From contig JAYYDJ010000011.1 of assembly GCA_036160955.1 (NCBI GenBank), forward strand, positions 13,557 through 77,556: DNA of 64,000 nt, read 5' to 3'. This stretch comes from GCA-2699365 sp036160955. Its GTDB lineage: Bacteria; Verrucomicrobiota; Verrucomicrobiia; Opitutales; Coraliomargaritaceae. The notes under the pieces are model-generated. The model was not told where the DNA came from. It did no database searches and saw nothing but the letters and a program-made list of their open reading frames with translations. This document shows positions 9,075 through 19,111 of the stretch, one piece after another. Both the position numbers and the translations under genes were made by a program. Each line of letters opens with the position of its first letter. Position 1 is the stretch's first letter.

Positions 9075-9149
9075 GGTGTTTTGATAGTGAGATTCACTTG
9101 TTTGTTATGCATTGTTATACTGCATAGGTCAGTATTTGAAAACAGTCGG

Positions 9150-10394
9150 TTAAAAAGTAAACTGGTATTTTGCAAGTCGGTTAGCTATCTCGGTGGCGAT
9201 TTTCTTTTCAGCCTCTTGGCCTTGAGCGGCAAAGGTCACTGAGAAACGAATAAAATTTCCGCAATCATCCCAAGGTACTGTACTTATTAGCTCATTGGTG
9301 ATGAGCCATTGGCTGAAAGCTTCACCAGAATCAAAATTGATCTTTTGGTCAGCATAGCTCGCCGATATTGGTGCTGCTACGTAAAGAAAGAAGCTCCCTT
9401 TGGGTTTATTTGCGGAGAACCCGTTTGCATTCAGAGCTGCCACCAACAAGTCCATTCGACGGGAATACTTAGTCGCGATTTCTTGGGTAATTTGTGGGTT
9501 AGCTAAGGCTGTAGCGGCTGCCTTTTGTATTGCTAAGAACTGCCCGGAGTCAGAGTTATCTTTCATGTCGCCGTAAGCTTTTACGATGAGTGGATTGCCG
9601 ACAACAAAGCCTATGCGCCAACCTGTCATGTTGTAGCTTTTGGACATTGAGTGGAGCTCAATGGCGACGTCTTTAGCGCCTTCTACTTGTAAGATCGATG
9701 TGGGGGCTCCTTCAAAGACAAGAGAAGCGTAAGCTGCATCTTGTATAATGATGAGGTTATTGGATTTAGCGAATGCGACTGCTTCTTTATAAAATTCAAG
9801 TGTAGCGGAAGCACCAGTAGGATTATTAGGATAGTTCAGCACTAAGATCTTAGCTTTAGCGAGAACAGCTTCAGGGATCGCTTCGAGGTCTGGCAGAAAG
9901 TCATTTGTTGCTTCAAGTGGTATATTATGGATTTTACCGCCATAGTATTGTGCGTGGGTGCCGAGTACCGGATAGCCAGGTACTGTCATTAATACGTAAT
10001 CTCCTTCGTTGATAAAACATGCTGGTAACATGGAGAGCGCAGTTTTAGAACCTATTGAATGGAGGATCTCCGTTTCCGAATCGATATGATGGATCCCAAA
10101 AACATCAGCCATGTAACGTGCTGCCGCTTTTTTATACTCTTCCCCACCATTGTCCGCATAGCCTCTATTTTCTGGGATTGTTGCTTCGTGTTGTAGTGAT
10201 TTAATTACAATTGGAAAAGCCATCTCATCCGGTTCGCCGACTCCCATATCTATCAGAGATACATCAGGATTAGCGAGTTGTGCGGCCTGTTTTGCCCGTT
10301 TTATTTTTTCGAATTTATAAATTGCGGTAGACTTACCGTATTCTTTGCCGCCGATACGTTCGGCAAATAGTTCCTGAATGTAGGGATCGCTCAT
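9150..10394 (-). CDS. dapL: LL-diaminopimelate aminotransferase
   Basis: DapL converts tetrahydrodipicolinate directly to LL-diaminopimelate, giving precursor for lysine and peptidoglycan in one step. The 414-residue fold-type I PLP enzyme opens with the DapL-specific YIQELFAERIGGKEYGKS and has VSLIDMGVGEPDEMAFP near residue 45. It carries the NYPNNPTGA motif near 187 and the PLP lysine K252 in SMSKSYNMTGWRIGF. The DapL route is typical of Verrucomicrobiota, Chlamydiae, plants and some others, which fits the taxonomic reading. It is divergent from panC. Confidence 0.93.
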   Translation of the reverse strand: MSDPYIQELFAERIGGKEYGKSTAIYKFEKIKRAKQAAQLANPDVSLIDMGVGEPDEMAFPIVIKSLQHEATIPENRGYADNGGEEYKKAAARYMADVFGIHHIDSETEILHSIGSKTALSMLPACFINEGDYVLMTVPGYPVLGTHAQYYGGKIHNIPLEATNDFLPDLEAIPEAVLAKAKILVLNYPNNPTGASATLEFYKEAVAFAKSNNLIIIQDAAYASLVFEGAPTSILQVEGAKDVAIELHSMSKSYNMTGWRIGFVVGNPLIVKAYGDMKDNSDSGQFLAIQKAAATALANPQITQEIATKYSRRMDLLVAALNANGFSANKPKGSFFLYVAAPISASYADQKINFDSGEAFSQWLITNELISTVPWDDCGNFIRFSVTFAAQGQEAEKKIATEIANRLAKYQFTF

Positions 10395-10470
10395 GGTTTT
10401 CTGGACTTTGTAAGAATTGACTTTGTATTGTGTTAGTTTTACCTGCGAAACAACTTATTTATAAAATTAT

Positions 10471-11313
<843 letters not shown>

Positions 11314-11365
11314 AGTAACCATATAATTTGTGGATAAGCTTGGATCTGATAAATAGTTTTTATTT

Positions 11366-12970
11366 ATGATTAATACATTCGATGTAATTGTAGTTGGAAG
11401 TGGCATTGCTGGGTTAAGTTTCGCGCTAAAAGTTGCAGAGGCGGGTAAAAAAGTCGCAATTATCACAAAGAAAAACTCTGCAGAATCGAATACGAACTAT
11501 GCGCAGGGTGGAATAGCGGCTGTGACTTCTAAATCCGATGATCTTGAGACGCATATAACAGATACATTGGATGCTGGAGATGGACTTTGCGATCCATTAG
11601 CAGTTCGTGAAATTCTTCGTGATGGTCCTATTAGTATTGACGAGCTAGTGCAGTGCGGGGTCGCATTTACGCAGTTAGAAGATGGACGAGTCTCGCTTGG
11701 TAAAGAGGGGGGGCATTCTAAGCGTAGGATATTACATGTCAAAGATGTAACTGGTAAAGCTATTGAGCAAGCTCTGCTACATGCAGTTGATAACTCCTCT
11801 TTGATAGAGACTTTGGAGCATCATTTTGCTGTTGATTTGATTACTACAAAAAAAATTAGTGGACATAATATCGATAAAATTGATGGATTAGATAGAATTC
11901 TAGGTCTCTATGTTCTCAATGAACAAACTCAGAAAGTAGAAACTTTCTCTGCACCTGCTGTACTACTAGCGACTGGTGGCATTGGGCAAGTTTATGAGTA
12001 TACTACCAACCCATCTATTGCAACAGGTGATGGAATTGCTATGGCATATCGTGCTGGAGTGGAGGTTTGTAATATGGAGTTTATACAGTTTCATCCCACT
12101 GCTTTTTATACTTCTCAAGCAGAGCGATTTTTAATCAGCGAAGCTGTGCGTGGCGAAGGCGCTATTTTGCGTAATTTAGAGGGTGAGGCTTTTATGGTCC
12201 GATATGATATGCGCCAAGACTTGGCGCCGCGTGATATTGTTGCGCGCGCTATTGATGCTGAGATGAAAAAGTCTGGTGCCCGCCATGTTTGGCTAGATGT
12301 GCGATCTATTCCATTAGCTACTTTGCACGAAAGGTTTCCTAATATATATGAATATTGCGCAAATCAGGGGATTGCTTTAGAAAAAGATATGATTCCAGTA
12401 GTTCCAGCAGCACATTATCTTTGTGGTGGTGTAAGGACTCAATTGAATGCGAAGACTGGTCTTACAGGCCTATATGCTTGTGGTGAGGTGGCCTGTACCG
12501 GTCTGCATGGAGCCAATCGATTAGCTAGTAATTCTTTACTCGAGGCCGTTGTTATGGCAAAGCGCGGGGCAGTTGCTGTTTTAGAAGATCTCGCTAAATC
12601 ATATCAAGAACCTAAATTACTTCCAGATTGGATAGATGGTGACTTGCACAATTCTGATGAGCGAGTGATCCTTACCCATAATCGAGATGAGCTCAAACGC
12701 ACTCTATGGGATTATGTTAGTATTGTTCGTACTGATAAGAGACTGGAGAGAGCACGAACTCGCATCGAGGTTTTAGAGCGCGAAATCAATGACTATTATT
12801 GGGATTCTAAAGTTGATGTGAGTTTGCTAGAATTACGAAACATGATCCAGGTCTCTGCGCTAATCGTTCAATGCGCTCTAGGACGAAAAGAAAGCCGGGG
12901 ACTCCATTACACGCTTGATCATCCACAGAAGAGTGAGCTAATTGAGGAAAGTTCTGTGCAGGCATATTAA
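11366..12970 (+). CDS. nadB: L-aspartate oxidase
   Basis: NadB oxidises L-aspartate to iminoaspartate, the first step of de novo NAD synthesis. The 534-residue flavoprotein starts with the FAD Rossmann motif VIVVGSGIAGLSFALKVAE and shows NTNYAQGGIAAV near residue 43, the GGHSKRRILHVKDVTG region, EFIQFHPTAFY, SEAVRGEGAILRN, and the ARDIVARAI region shared with the succinate dehydrogenase/fumarate reductase flavoproteins. The HYLCGGVRT and GLHGANRLASNSLLEAVV motifs near the C-terminus are characteristic. Its TAA shares one base with the panE ATG. nadA and nadC are not in the window. Confidence 0.95.
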   Translation: MINTFDVIVVGSGIAGLSFALKVAEAGKKVAIITKKNSAESNTNYAQGGIAAVTSKSDDLETHITDTLDAGDGLCDPLAVREILRDGPISIDELVQCGVAFTQLEDGRVSLGKEGGHSKRRILHVKDVTGKAIEQALLHAVDNSSLIETLEHHFAVDLITTKKISGHNIDKIDGLDRILGLYVLNEQTQKVETFSAPAVLLATGGIGQVYEYTTNPSIATGDGIAMAYRAGVEVCNMEFIQFHPTAFYTSQAERFLISEAVRGEGAILRNLEGEAFMVRYDMRQDLAPRDIVARAIDAEMKKSGARHVWLDVRSIPLATLHERFPNIYEYCANQGIALEKDMIPVVPAAHYLCGGVRTQLNAKTGLTGLYACGEVACTGLHGANRLASNSLLEAVVMAKRGAVAVLEDLAKSYQEPKLLPDWIDGDLHNSDERVILTHNRDELKRTLWDYVSIVRTDKRLERARTRIEVLEREINDYYWDSKVDVSLLELRNMIQVSALIVQCALGRKESRGLHYTLDHPQKSELIEESSVQAY

Positions 12971-13929
12971 TGACATTAGCTAGGCAGCCAAAATGGGCTT
13001 TAGTAGGCCCTGGAGCAATTGGGCTTTATTATAGCGCTTTGCTAATAAAGAGTGGTTCTTCTCTAGCAATTTTAGCCCGAAGTGATCTTGCCGAGATGCG
13101 AGAAAATGGCATTCTCTTGAGATTACTGCAATACAGTGGAGAGGACTCAGATACACTGGTTCTTAATAGCGAATTTAATCTTATGCCTGAGCAGATTACT
13201 GCTGATGCAAATGAAATCGGTTTTGTTGATTACGTTCTAATTGCAGCAAAGTCTACAGTAAACCAAAACATCATAGGCAGTTTAGGTCCTTTAGTTAAGG
13301 AGGGTCATACAGCTCTAATTACTTTACAAAATGGATTAGGTAATGCCGAGTTTTTTGCACAATACTTCCCGCGCAATCCAGTCTTATCAGGCCTTTGCTT
13401 TGTCTGTGTAAATCGTACTGCTCCTGCTGTTGTTGAGAATTATTTAACAGGGCGAGTCGAGATTGGATCCTTGCAAGACCTCTGGCCCGAGTGCGCCGCT
13501 GCAGTGGTTGATGCATTTAATTCAGCTGGCATCAGAACAAAGCTAGCTAAATCAATGAGTGCGGCTTTATGGCGTAAACTCTGTTGGAATATTCCGTTTA
13601 ATGGGCTAAGTATTGTTTGTGGAGGCATTACAACAGATCGCATCCTTAAGGATCCATCCTACCGTGCGCGAGCGGCTCGTTTAATGCATGAAGTAAGAAG
13701 CGTATCGACGAAGGCTGGATATTTAATATCAGATGATTTTATCCAGAGCCAATTTAATGTAACTGAGAGTATGGGTGCCTACAAGCCATCTTCATTGATC
13801 GACTTTCTTAGTGGACGATCTGTTGAGGTCGAAGCTATCTGGGGAGAGCCCTTGCGTTGTGGAAAGGCTATGGGGATAGATATGTTCGAGTTGCAAGATC
13901 TTTATGAATGTTTGAAAAAGATCGTATAG
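12970..13929 (+). CDS. panE: 2-dehydropantoate 2-reductase (ketopantoate reductase)
   Basis: A 319-residue NADPH-dependent reductase for ketopantoate in the pantothenate pathway. The N-terminal Rossmann motif LVGPGAIGLYYSALL, the VLIAAKSTVNQN segment with the conserved AKS, the LQNGLGNAE loop, and the KLCWNIPFNGLS helix of the C-terminal domain are all as in the ApbA/PanE family. Its ATG overlaps the nadB TAA by one base, so it is translated from the same message. With panC just upstream, the pathway context supports ketopantoate as the substrate, although some family members act on other 2-keto acids. Confidence 0.88.
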   Translation: MTLARQPKWALVGPGAIGLYYSALLIKSGSSLAILARSDLAEMRENGILLRLLQYSGEDSDTLVLNSEFNLMPEQITADANEIGFVDYVLIAAKSTVNQNIIGSLGPLVKEGHTALITLQNGLGNAEFFAQYFPRNPVLSGLCFVCVNRTAPAVVENYLTGRVEIGSLQDLWPECAAAVVDAFNSAGIRTKLAKSMSAALWRKLCWNIPFNGLSIVCGGITTDRILKDPSYRARAARLMHEVRSVSTKAGYLISDDFIQSQFNVTESMGAYKPSSLIDFLSGRSVEVEAIWGEPLRCGKAMGIDMFELQDLYECLKKIV

Positions 13930-14015
13930 ATCCTTGAGTACTTCTTTCACGATATCATCTTTATGTGATCTCGATACTAGCTGTTGATAAATTGATTCAT
14001 TTCTAATTAGGGCAT

Positions 14016-14669
14016 ATGAATAAGCCAGAGCGTGTTAAATTCGTCATGTCGGAGCTAGCTGAGCTGTACCCAAATCCGCCGATACCTTTGTCTCATAAGG
14101 ATCCATATACACTACTTGTTGCTGTAGTCCTTTCAGCTCAGTGTACTGATACACGTGTTAATCAAATTACTCCCCAGCTTTTTGCAAAGGCGGATAATCC
14201 TTATTCGATGCTCAAGCTTTCAGTGGATCAAATTCGTTCTATTATTCGTCCTTGTGGGCTTTCACCCATGAAGTCCAAAGGTATCGCTGGGCTGTCGCGA
14301 ATTCTTGTGGAGCAGTACGAAGGGCAGGTGCCCGCCGACTTTTCAGCGCTTGAGGCCTTACCAAGTGTTGGACACAAGACAGCATCTGTTGTTATGGCAC
14401 AGGCTTTTAATGTGCCAACTTTCCCTGTTGATACTCATGTGCATCGTCTTGCGCAGCGATGGGGACTAACGTCTGGAAAGAACGTGAGCGTTACGGAGCG
14501 TGATCTAAAAAGGCTATTCCCTAAAACAGCTTGGTATGACTTGCATCTGCAGATGATCTTCTATGGGCGGGAGTACTGTACTGCTCGTGGATGCGATGGG
14601 AGAGTATGCGAAATTTGCCGCACTCTTTACCCAAACCGTAGGCATCCAGTTAAGGCACTAAAGAGTTGA
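14016..14669 (+). CDS. nth: endonuclease III
   Basis: Bifunctional DNA glycosylase/AP lyase that removes oxidised pyrimidines in base excision repair. The 217-residue protein has the helix-hairpin-helix ALPSVGHKTASVV with catalytic K121 and the aspartate D139 in FPVDTHVHRLAQR. The C-terminal cluster has four cysteines, C188, C193, C198 and C201, spaced C-x4-C-x4-C-x2-C. The classical Nth 4Fe-4S site is C-x6-C-x2-C-x5-C, so the ligand pattern is changed, although four cysteines remain available. The protein otherwise has normal length and motifs. Confidence 0.93.
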   Translation: MNKPERVKFVMSELAELYPNPPIPLSHKDPYTLLVAVVLSAQCTDTRVNQITPQLFAKADNPYSMLKLSVDQIRSIIRPCGLSPMKSKGIAGLSRILVEQYEGQVPADFSALEALPSVGHKTASVVMAQAFNVPTFPVDTHVHRLAQRWGLTSGKNVSVTERDLKRLFPKTAWYDLHLQMIFYGREYCTARGCDGRVCEICRTLYPNRRHPVKALKS

Positions 14670-14682
14670 TTTTTTAATCTTC

Positions 14683-15024
14683 TTAAGGCTTTGCTTTTGA
14701 TTTATCAGGTTTTTTTTGAAAGAACTTACTCGTGTCAAAAAATTCAATTTTTTTGTTTACATGTGTTTCTGCCAGTGCTCCTAAATCTAACGATTGGGTA
14801 GGTCTCTTGTGTTCATCTGCGAGTGAGTCAACTTTTGCCGCTATTTTCTGCTCTATCGCTTCTTCTTGAGCCTTCTCTTTGAATAGATCTTCAGCTATTG
14901 GAATACGTCCAGCAGGTGCTTTGCTGCCCTTGGATGTTAAGCAAAAGAAGTAAGTACCTTGCTCATAAGAAAAAAGTGAAAGATACGCCGAAAGCAGGGC
15001 TAGGATTAGTAAAAATGTGCGCAT
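14683..15024 (-). CDS. small membrane-anchored protein of unknown function
   Basis: A 113-residue protein. Residues 1-20 form a hydrophobic segment (MRTFLLILALLSAYLSLFSY) that could be an uncleaved anchor or signal peptide. The rest is polar and charged with an alpha-helical, Glu/Lys/Ala-rich middle (EKAQEEAIEQKIAAKV) and a lysine/proline tail. No domain is recognised. It is divergent from the FtsB/DivIC-like gene with 72 bases between starts, so the two could share regulation. It could be a periplasmic linker protein; this is only a description. Confidence 0.6.
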   Translation of the reverse strand: MRTFLLILALLSAYLSLFSYEQGTYFFCLTSKGSKAPAGRIPIAEDLFKEKAQEEAIEQKIAAKVDSLADEHKRPTQSLDLGALAETHVNKKIEFFDTSKFFQKKPDKSKAKP

Positions 15025-15096
15025 TTTATTTATGGCATTATATTAATTTCGTTATAATCATATCATAAAACAGCTATTCGCAATATAATATATTCT

Positions 15097-15411
15097 ATGG
15101 GTTTAATCAGTAAAGTACAAGCGCAACGCAAGGAACGTGCCTTGTTTCTTATGTTATCTGTTTTTTTTCTTATACTAAGTATATTTTTTAGTAGTTTATT
15201 GATAAAAACAAATCGAGAGTATCAGCATTTTAAGTTACGTCTCAAACGCACAGAGGCTAAGTTAAAACAGGCGCAAAAAGAATTTGAACAGAAGGAAATT
15301 TACATGTCTCGATTACTGGAGGATCCTGAGTTCTTGGAGCGAGTTGTCCGCGATCGCTTAAGCTACTCACGTCCGGATGAAGTTATTTTTAAATTTACTA
15401 ATGACCCTTAA
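15097..15411 (+). CDS. FtsB/DivIC-family septum formation initiator
   Basis: A 104-residue bitopic protein with a short cytoplasmic N-terminus, one transmembrane helix at about residues 17-38 (LFLMLSVFFLILSIFFSSLLI), a coiled coil at about 40-70 rich in Lys/Glu, and the family C-terminal segment DPEFLERVVRDRLSYSRPDEVIFKF. That last motif (xRDxLxYxxPDE) is the strongest signature of FtsB/DivIC proteins, which bridge FtsL and FtsQ in the divisome. It lies just upstream of the UDP-sugar pyrophosphorylase gene. Confidence 0.82.
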   Translation: MGLISKVQAQRKERALFLMLSVFFLILSIFFSSLLIKTNREYQHFKLRLKRTEAKLKQAQKEFEQKEIYMSRLLEDPEFLERVVRDRLSYSRPDEVIFKFTNDP

Positions 15412-15523
15412 TTTTATTCTGAACGAACGATTAGAAGTCAACTCGGTTACTATAAATTTATAATCCTAATGTTCTGTGTTTGCCTATTTTTTTTCGGCAG
15501 ACTATCAGTGCATCATAATCAAA

Positions 15524-16975
15524 ATGGAATTAGATAAAGAAAAGAATATAAAAGAAACGTTTAAATTAGCAGGACATGCTCACGTTTTTCGCTTTTGGGA
15601 TGAATTAAACCTGCAATCTAAGTCCAGACTATTAAGCGAGGCTAAGACAATTGATTTAGATGAGATAATCAAACTTATTGCAGAACATGTACTGACTGAT
15701 TCTTCGAGAGGATTAAGTGGAGACAAATTAGATGGTTTAGAGCCAGCTCCTTACATAGAACATCCATCTAATGGAGGCGATATTTTGCGATGGGAGAAAG
15801 CAAAAAAAACCGGAGAATTGGCAATACGTGCAGGTAAAGTTGCGGCATTCTGCGTAGCTGGTGGGCAAGGTACTCGGTTAGGATTTAATGGACCAAAAGG
15901 AACTTTTCCAGTCACTCCATTGACAAAAAAATCACTCTTCCAAGTATTTGCGGAAAAAATAAAACGTAGCAGTAAGCGCTATGAGGTAGTGATTCATTGG
16001 TTTATATTAACAAGCGAGATTAATCATGCTGCTACAGTTGAGCACTTTTCGTCGAATAACTACTTCGGGTTGCCTCAAGAAAGTGTGCATTTTATTGTAC
16101 AGGGGTTAATTGGCGCTGTGGATCAAAAGGGTAAAATTATTCTTAATGCAAAAGACTCGATTGCTCGTGCTCCAGATGGTCACGGAGGGTCGCTAAGAGC
16201 ACTTGTTCGAAGTAGTGCAATAGAGAAAATGGAGTCGCTGGGCGTTGAATGTATAAGTTATTTTCAGGTCGATAATCCCTTGATACGTATTATTGACCCA
16301 GCATTTATTGGGTTTCATATAGAGGAAGATTCTGAATTATCATCAAAGATGATTCCTAAGGCCTACCCACTTGAAAAAGTAGGTCATTTCTGTGTTCAGG
16401 GTGGCAAGACTGTTGTTGTTGAATATAGTGATATGAGTGAGTCGATGCAAAAAGCGACAAATTCTGCAGGAGCCCTACATTATATTTCTGGAAGTGTTGC
16501 TATTCATTTATTTGATCGCGATTTCATTGCACGAGTCGGTAGTGGCCAGGGGCAAGCTAGTTTGCCGTTCCATCGTGCTAATAAGATTATTCCTTTTTTA
16601 GATTCATCTGGAAATTTGCAAAATCCTGATGAACCAAACGGTGTTAAGTTTGAAATGTTTGTCTTTGATGCATTGCCTCTTGCGCGCAATGCAATTATCA
16701 TTGAGTCCCTAAGGGCAGACGATTTTAGTCCTGTTAAAAATTCCGCAGGCGTCGATTCTCCAAAATCATGCTCTGATGATTTATTGCGAAGCTATGCTCG
16801 ATGGCTTAAAGCTGCAGGAGTTAATATTGAGGTCGATAGTTCTGGTCTGCCTTTGATTAATTTTGAAATTAGTTATAGTTTTGCTGTAGATCAAGAGGAT
16901 TTCGTTGAGCAATGGCATGCGCTTTCTAATAAACCTGATATTTTAGATGGCTTGGTTATCGAACCTGCAATCTAA
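15524..16975 (+). CDS. UDP-sugar pyrophosphorylase (UDPGP/UAP type)
   Basis: A 483-residue nucleotidyltransferase of the eukaryote-like UDPGP family, which makes UDP-glucose or UDP-N-acetylhexosamine from UTP and the sugar-1-phosphate. The nucleotide loop CVAGGQGTRLGFNGPKG is near residue 109, followed by VHFIVQGLIGAVDQKGKI, the APDGHGGSLRAL loop and the QVDNPLIRIIDPAF metal/uracil region. The ATG at 15524 is preferred to the one at 15476, whose extra residues look non-homologous. Uridyl specificity for glucose versus N-acetylglucosamine cannot be decided by eye. The downstream phosphohexomutase supports a UDP-glucose supply role. Confidence 0.85.
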   Translation: MELDKEKNIKETFKLAGHAHVFRFWDELNLQSKSRLLSEAKTIDLDEIIKLIAEHVLTDSSRGLSGDKLDGLEPAPYIEHPSNGGDILRWEKAKKTGELAIRAGKVAAFCVAGGQGTRLGFNGPKGTFPVTPLTKKSLFQVFAEKIKRSSKRYEVVIHWFILTSEINHAATVEHFSSNNYFGLPQESVHFIVQGLIGAVDQKGKIILNAKDSIARAPDGHGGSLRALVRSSAIEKMESLGVECISYFQVDNPLIRIIDPAFIGFHIEEDSELSSKMIPKAYPLEKVGHFCVQGGKTVVVEYSDMSESMQKATNSAGALHYISGSVAIHLFDRDFIARVGSGQGQASLPFHRANKIIPFLDSSGNLQNPDEPNGVKFEMFVFDALPLARNAIIIESLRADDFSPVKNSAGVDSPKSCSDDLLRSYARWLKAAGVNIEVDSSGLPLINFEISYSFAVDQEDFVEQWHALSNKPDILDGLVIEPAI

Positions 16976-17030
16976 TTTCTGTCAGTGTTTACTAGATCTT
17001 AATTACACAACTATACATAAATACTATAAA

Positions 17031-19016
17031 ATGAGCCTTATCGATATAATTAAAACAGCTCAAAAAGAAGGAAAACTTTTTGACAGTAGTGTTGAGAATT
17101 TGAAAATATGGGTAGGCGCTAGTTATCTTCCAAAATGGGTAATAACAAGCATTAGTGAACTTGTTAATGACGGAGAATGGGATGAGCTTAATGACCGATT
17201 CTACAGAAACCTTGCATTTGGTACCGGGGGTATGCGAGGACGTACAATCGGAAGAGTATCAAGCTCGGTGGAGCTTGGATCCGTAAAACTCGACAAAATA
17301 AAGGGCACACCTAATAGGGCAGCAGTTGGAACAAATGTTCTCAATGACTTTAATATTATTAGAGCTACAATTGGACTGTTCCGTTATACAAGTAATTATC
17401 TTAAAACAAATGAACGGCTGGAGCAACCGCGCTTTGTAATCGCTCACGATGTTCGTCATTTTTCTCGTCATTTTTGTGAATTAGCTGCATCGACTTGGAC
17501 TAAGCTTGGAGGCCAAGCACTTATTTTCGATGGACCACGATCAACGCCACAACTTAGTTTTTCTGTTCGTGAGTACAAAGCAAATTGCGGGGCTGTCATT
17601 ACAGCCAGTCACAATCCATGGCATGACAATGGCTTTAAGGTTTATTTCGAAGATGGGGCACAAGTTGTTGCCCCTCACGCGAACTCGATCGTACTTCACG
17701 TCAATGAAGTTGCTCTGAATGAAGTCACTCCGTATCTTGAAATTAACTTAGAGTCAGTTGTTACTTTGAGTGCCGCAGCGGATAGTAGTTATCTTAGTGT
17801 TTTAGATGAAATCGTTCTAGATCACGAGCTTATAGTCGCGCAAAAGCCAAGGATAGTCTTTTCTCCGATACATGGCACTGGTGCCATCAGCACTGTTCCA
17901 GCATTAATAAAACTTGGCATTGATGTGATCGAAGTTCCTGAACAAATGGTCCAAGATAGCAGCTTCACTTCAGTACAATCGCCTAACCCAGAAAATGCCG
18001 AAGCTCTCGAGATGGCGATTGCCAAAGCCGAGGATTCTGACGCTGATCTAGTGGTCGCTACCGACCCTGATGCAGATCGCATGGGTGTCGCTGTACGAAA
18101 TAGTGATGGAGAAATGGTTTTGCTAAGTGGTAATCAAATCGGTACGTTGTTGGCCGAATATCGTATAACAACTCTCAAGGAGTTAGGGGTATTACCAGAA
18201 GAGGGTACTCAACAAGCTGCGCTGATTATGACTTTTGTAACAACTCCGATGCAGGAGGCGCTAGCTAAATGGCATGGCTTAAAGACCGTGAAAACATTAA
18301 CAGGATTTAAGTGGTTAGGTGAAAAGTTGGCTGATTATGAAGTTTTAATGAAGCAACGATTACTTCAGAAAGAAGGAATTGCAGTTGATTATGATGCATG
18401 CGATCTTTGGATCCGAGCCGATCTACTGATGGAGTATTCTACATTTTTTGTAGTTGGTGGCGAGGAGAGTTATGGTTACTTAGCTAGTGATAAAGTTCGC
18501 GACAAGGATGCAAATGCTGCGGTGATTATGATTTGCGAATTAGCTGCATATTTAAAATCCCAAGGTATGACTTTTACGGATTATCTTGATTCGCTCTACT
18601 TGCTCTACGGCTACTATGAGGAGCAGAGCATTAATATTTATTATGAAGGGGCTGCAGGAAGCCATAAAATCTCGAATATACTTTGCTCTTACCGTGCTCG
18701 AGCTCCAGAGAAATTTGGTGATGTACTAGTGACTGGATTTACCGATTTTGGTAAAGACGAGATTATAGATGTCGATGGGAAGAAGATTCCACCGCAGGAT
18801 TTTTACTTTCTCGAATTGAGCAATGGATATAGCTTCGCTGTACGAGCCTCAGGAACAGAGCCAAAAATTAAATTTTATGTATTTGGGCGCAGTGACGTAG
18901 CGAATTTAGATGCTCTGCCTGAAATCAAAGCAAGTGTTGCTAAAGAAATGGCAGATTTACTAGAACTTATTGAGTCGGATGCGCGCATGCGCGCGGATGC
19001 CGAATTAGCAGGCTGA
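17031..19016 (+). CDS. phosphohexomutase (phosphoglucomutase/phosphomannomutase family)
   Basis: A 661-residue alpha-D-phosphohexomutase that interconverts sugar 6- and 1-phosphates. It has the phosphoserine loop VITASHNPWHDNGFKVYF near residue 190, the metal loop ATDPDADRMGV near 345, the sugar-binding loop VGGEESYGYL near 480 and the phosphate site RASGTEPKIKFYVFG near 608. It is longer than the usual 550-600 residues, with extra sequence spread through domains 3 and 4. The ATG at 17031 is chosen because an upstream alternative at 16947 lies inside the previous gene and adds non-homologous residues. It pairs with the upstream pyrophosphorylase. Confidence 0.92.
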   Translation: MSLIDIIKTAQKEGKLFDSSVENLKIWVGASYLPKWVITSISELVNDGEWDELNDRFYRNLAFGTGGMRGRTIGRVSSSVELGSVKLDKIKGTPNRAAVGTNVLNDFNIIRATIGLFRYTSNYLKTNERLEQPRFVIAHDVRHFSRHFCELAASTWTKLGGQALIFDGPRSTPQLSFSVREYKANCGAVITASHNPWHDNGFKVYFEDGAQVVAPHANSIVLHVNEVALNEVTPYLEINLESVVTLSAAADSSYLSVLDEIVLDHELIVAQKPRIVFSPIHGTGAISTVPALIKLGIDVIEVPEQMVQDSSFTSVQSPNPENAEALEMAIAKAEDSDADLVVATDPDADRMGVAVRNSDGEMVLLSGNQIGTLLAEYRITTLKELGVLPEEGTQQAALIMTFVTTPMQEALAKWHGLKTVKTLTGFKWLGEKLADYEVLMKQRLLQKEGIAVDYDACDLWIRADLLMEYSTFFVVGGEESYGYLASDKVRDKDANAAVIMICELAAYLKSQGMTFTDYLDSLYLLYGYYEEQSINIYYEGAAGSHKISNILCSYRARAPEKFGDVLVTGFTDFGKDEIIDVDGKKIPPQDFYFLELSNGYSFAVRASGTEPKIKFYVFGRSDVANLDALPEIKASVAKEMADLLELIESDARMRADAELAG

Positions 19017-19111
19017 GAGTGAGATTTAAGATCAATGAGTGATTAGCTAAATCTATGATACCTTCATCTAGTTTTTTTAGCACTCTCCAGTCTTAAGCCT
19101 TTATTGCTAGG

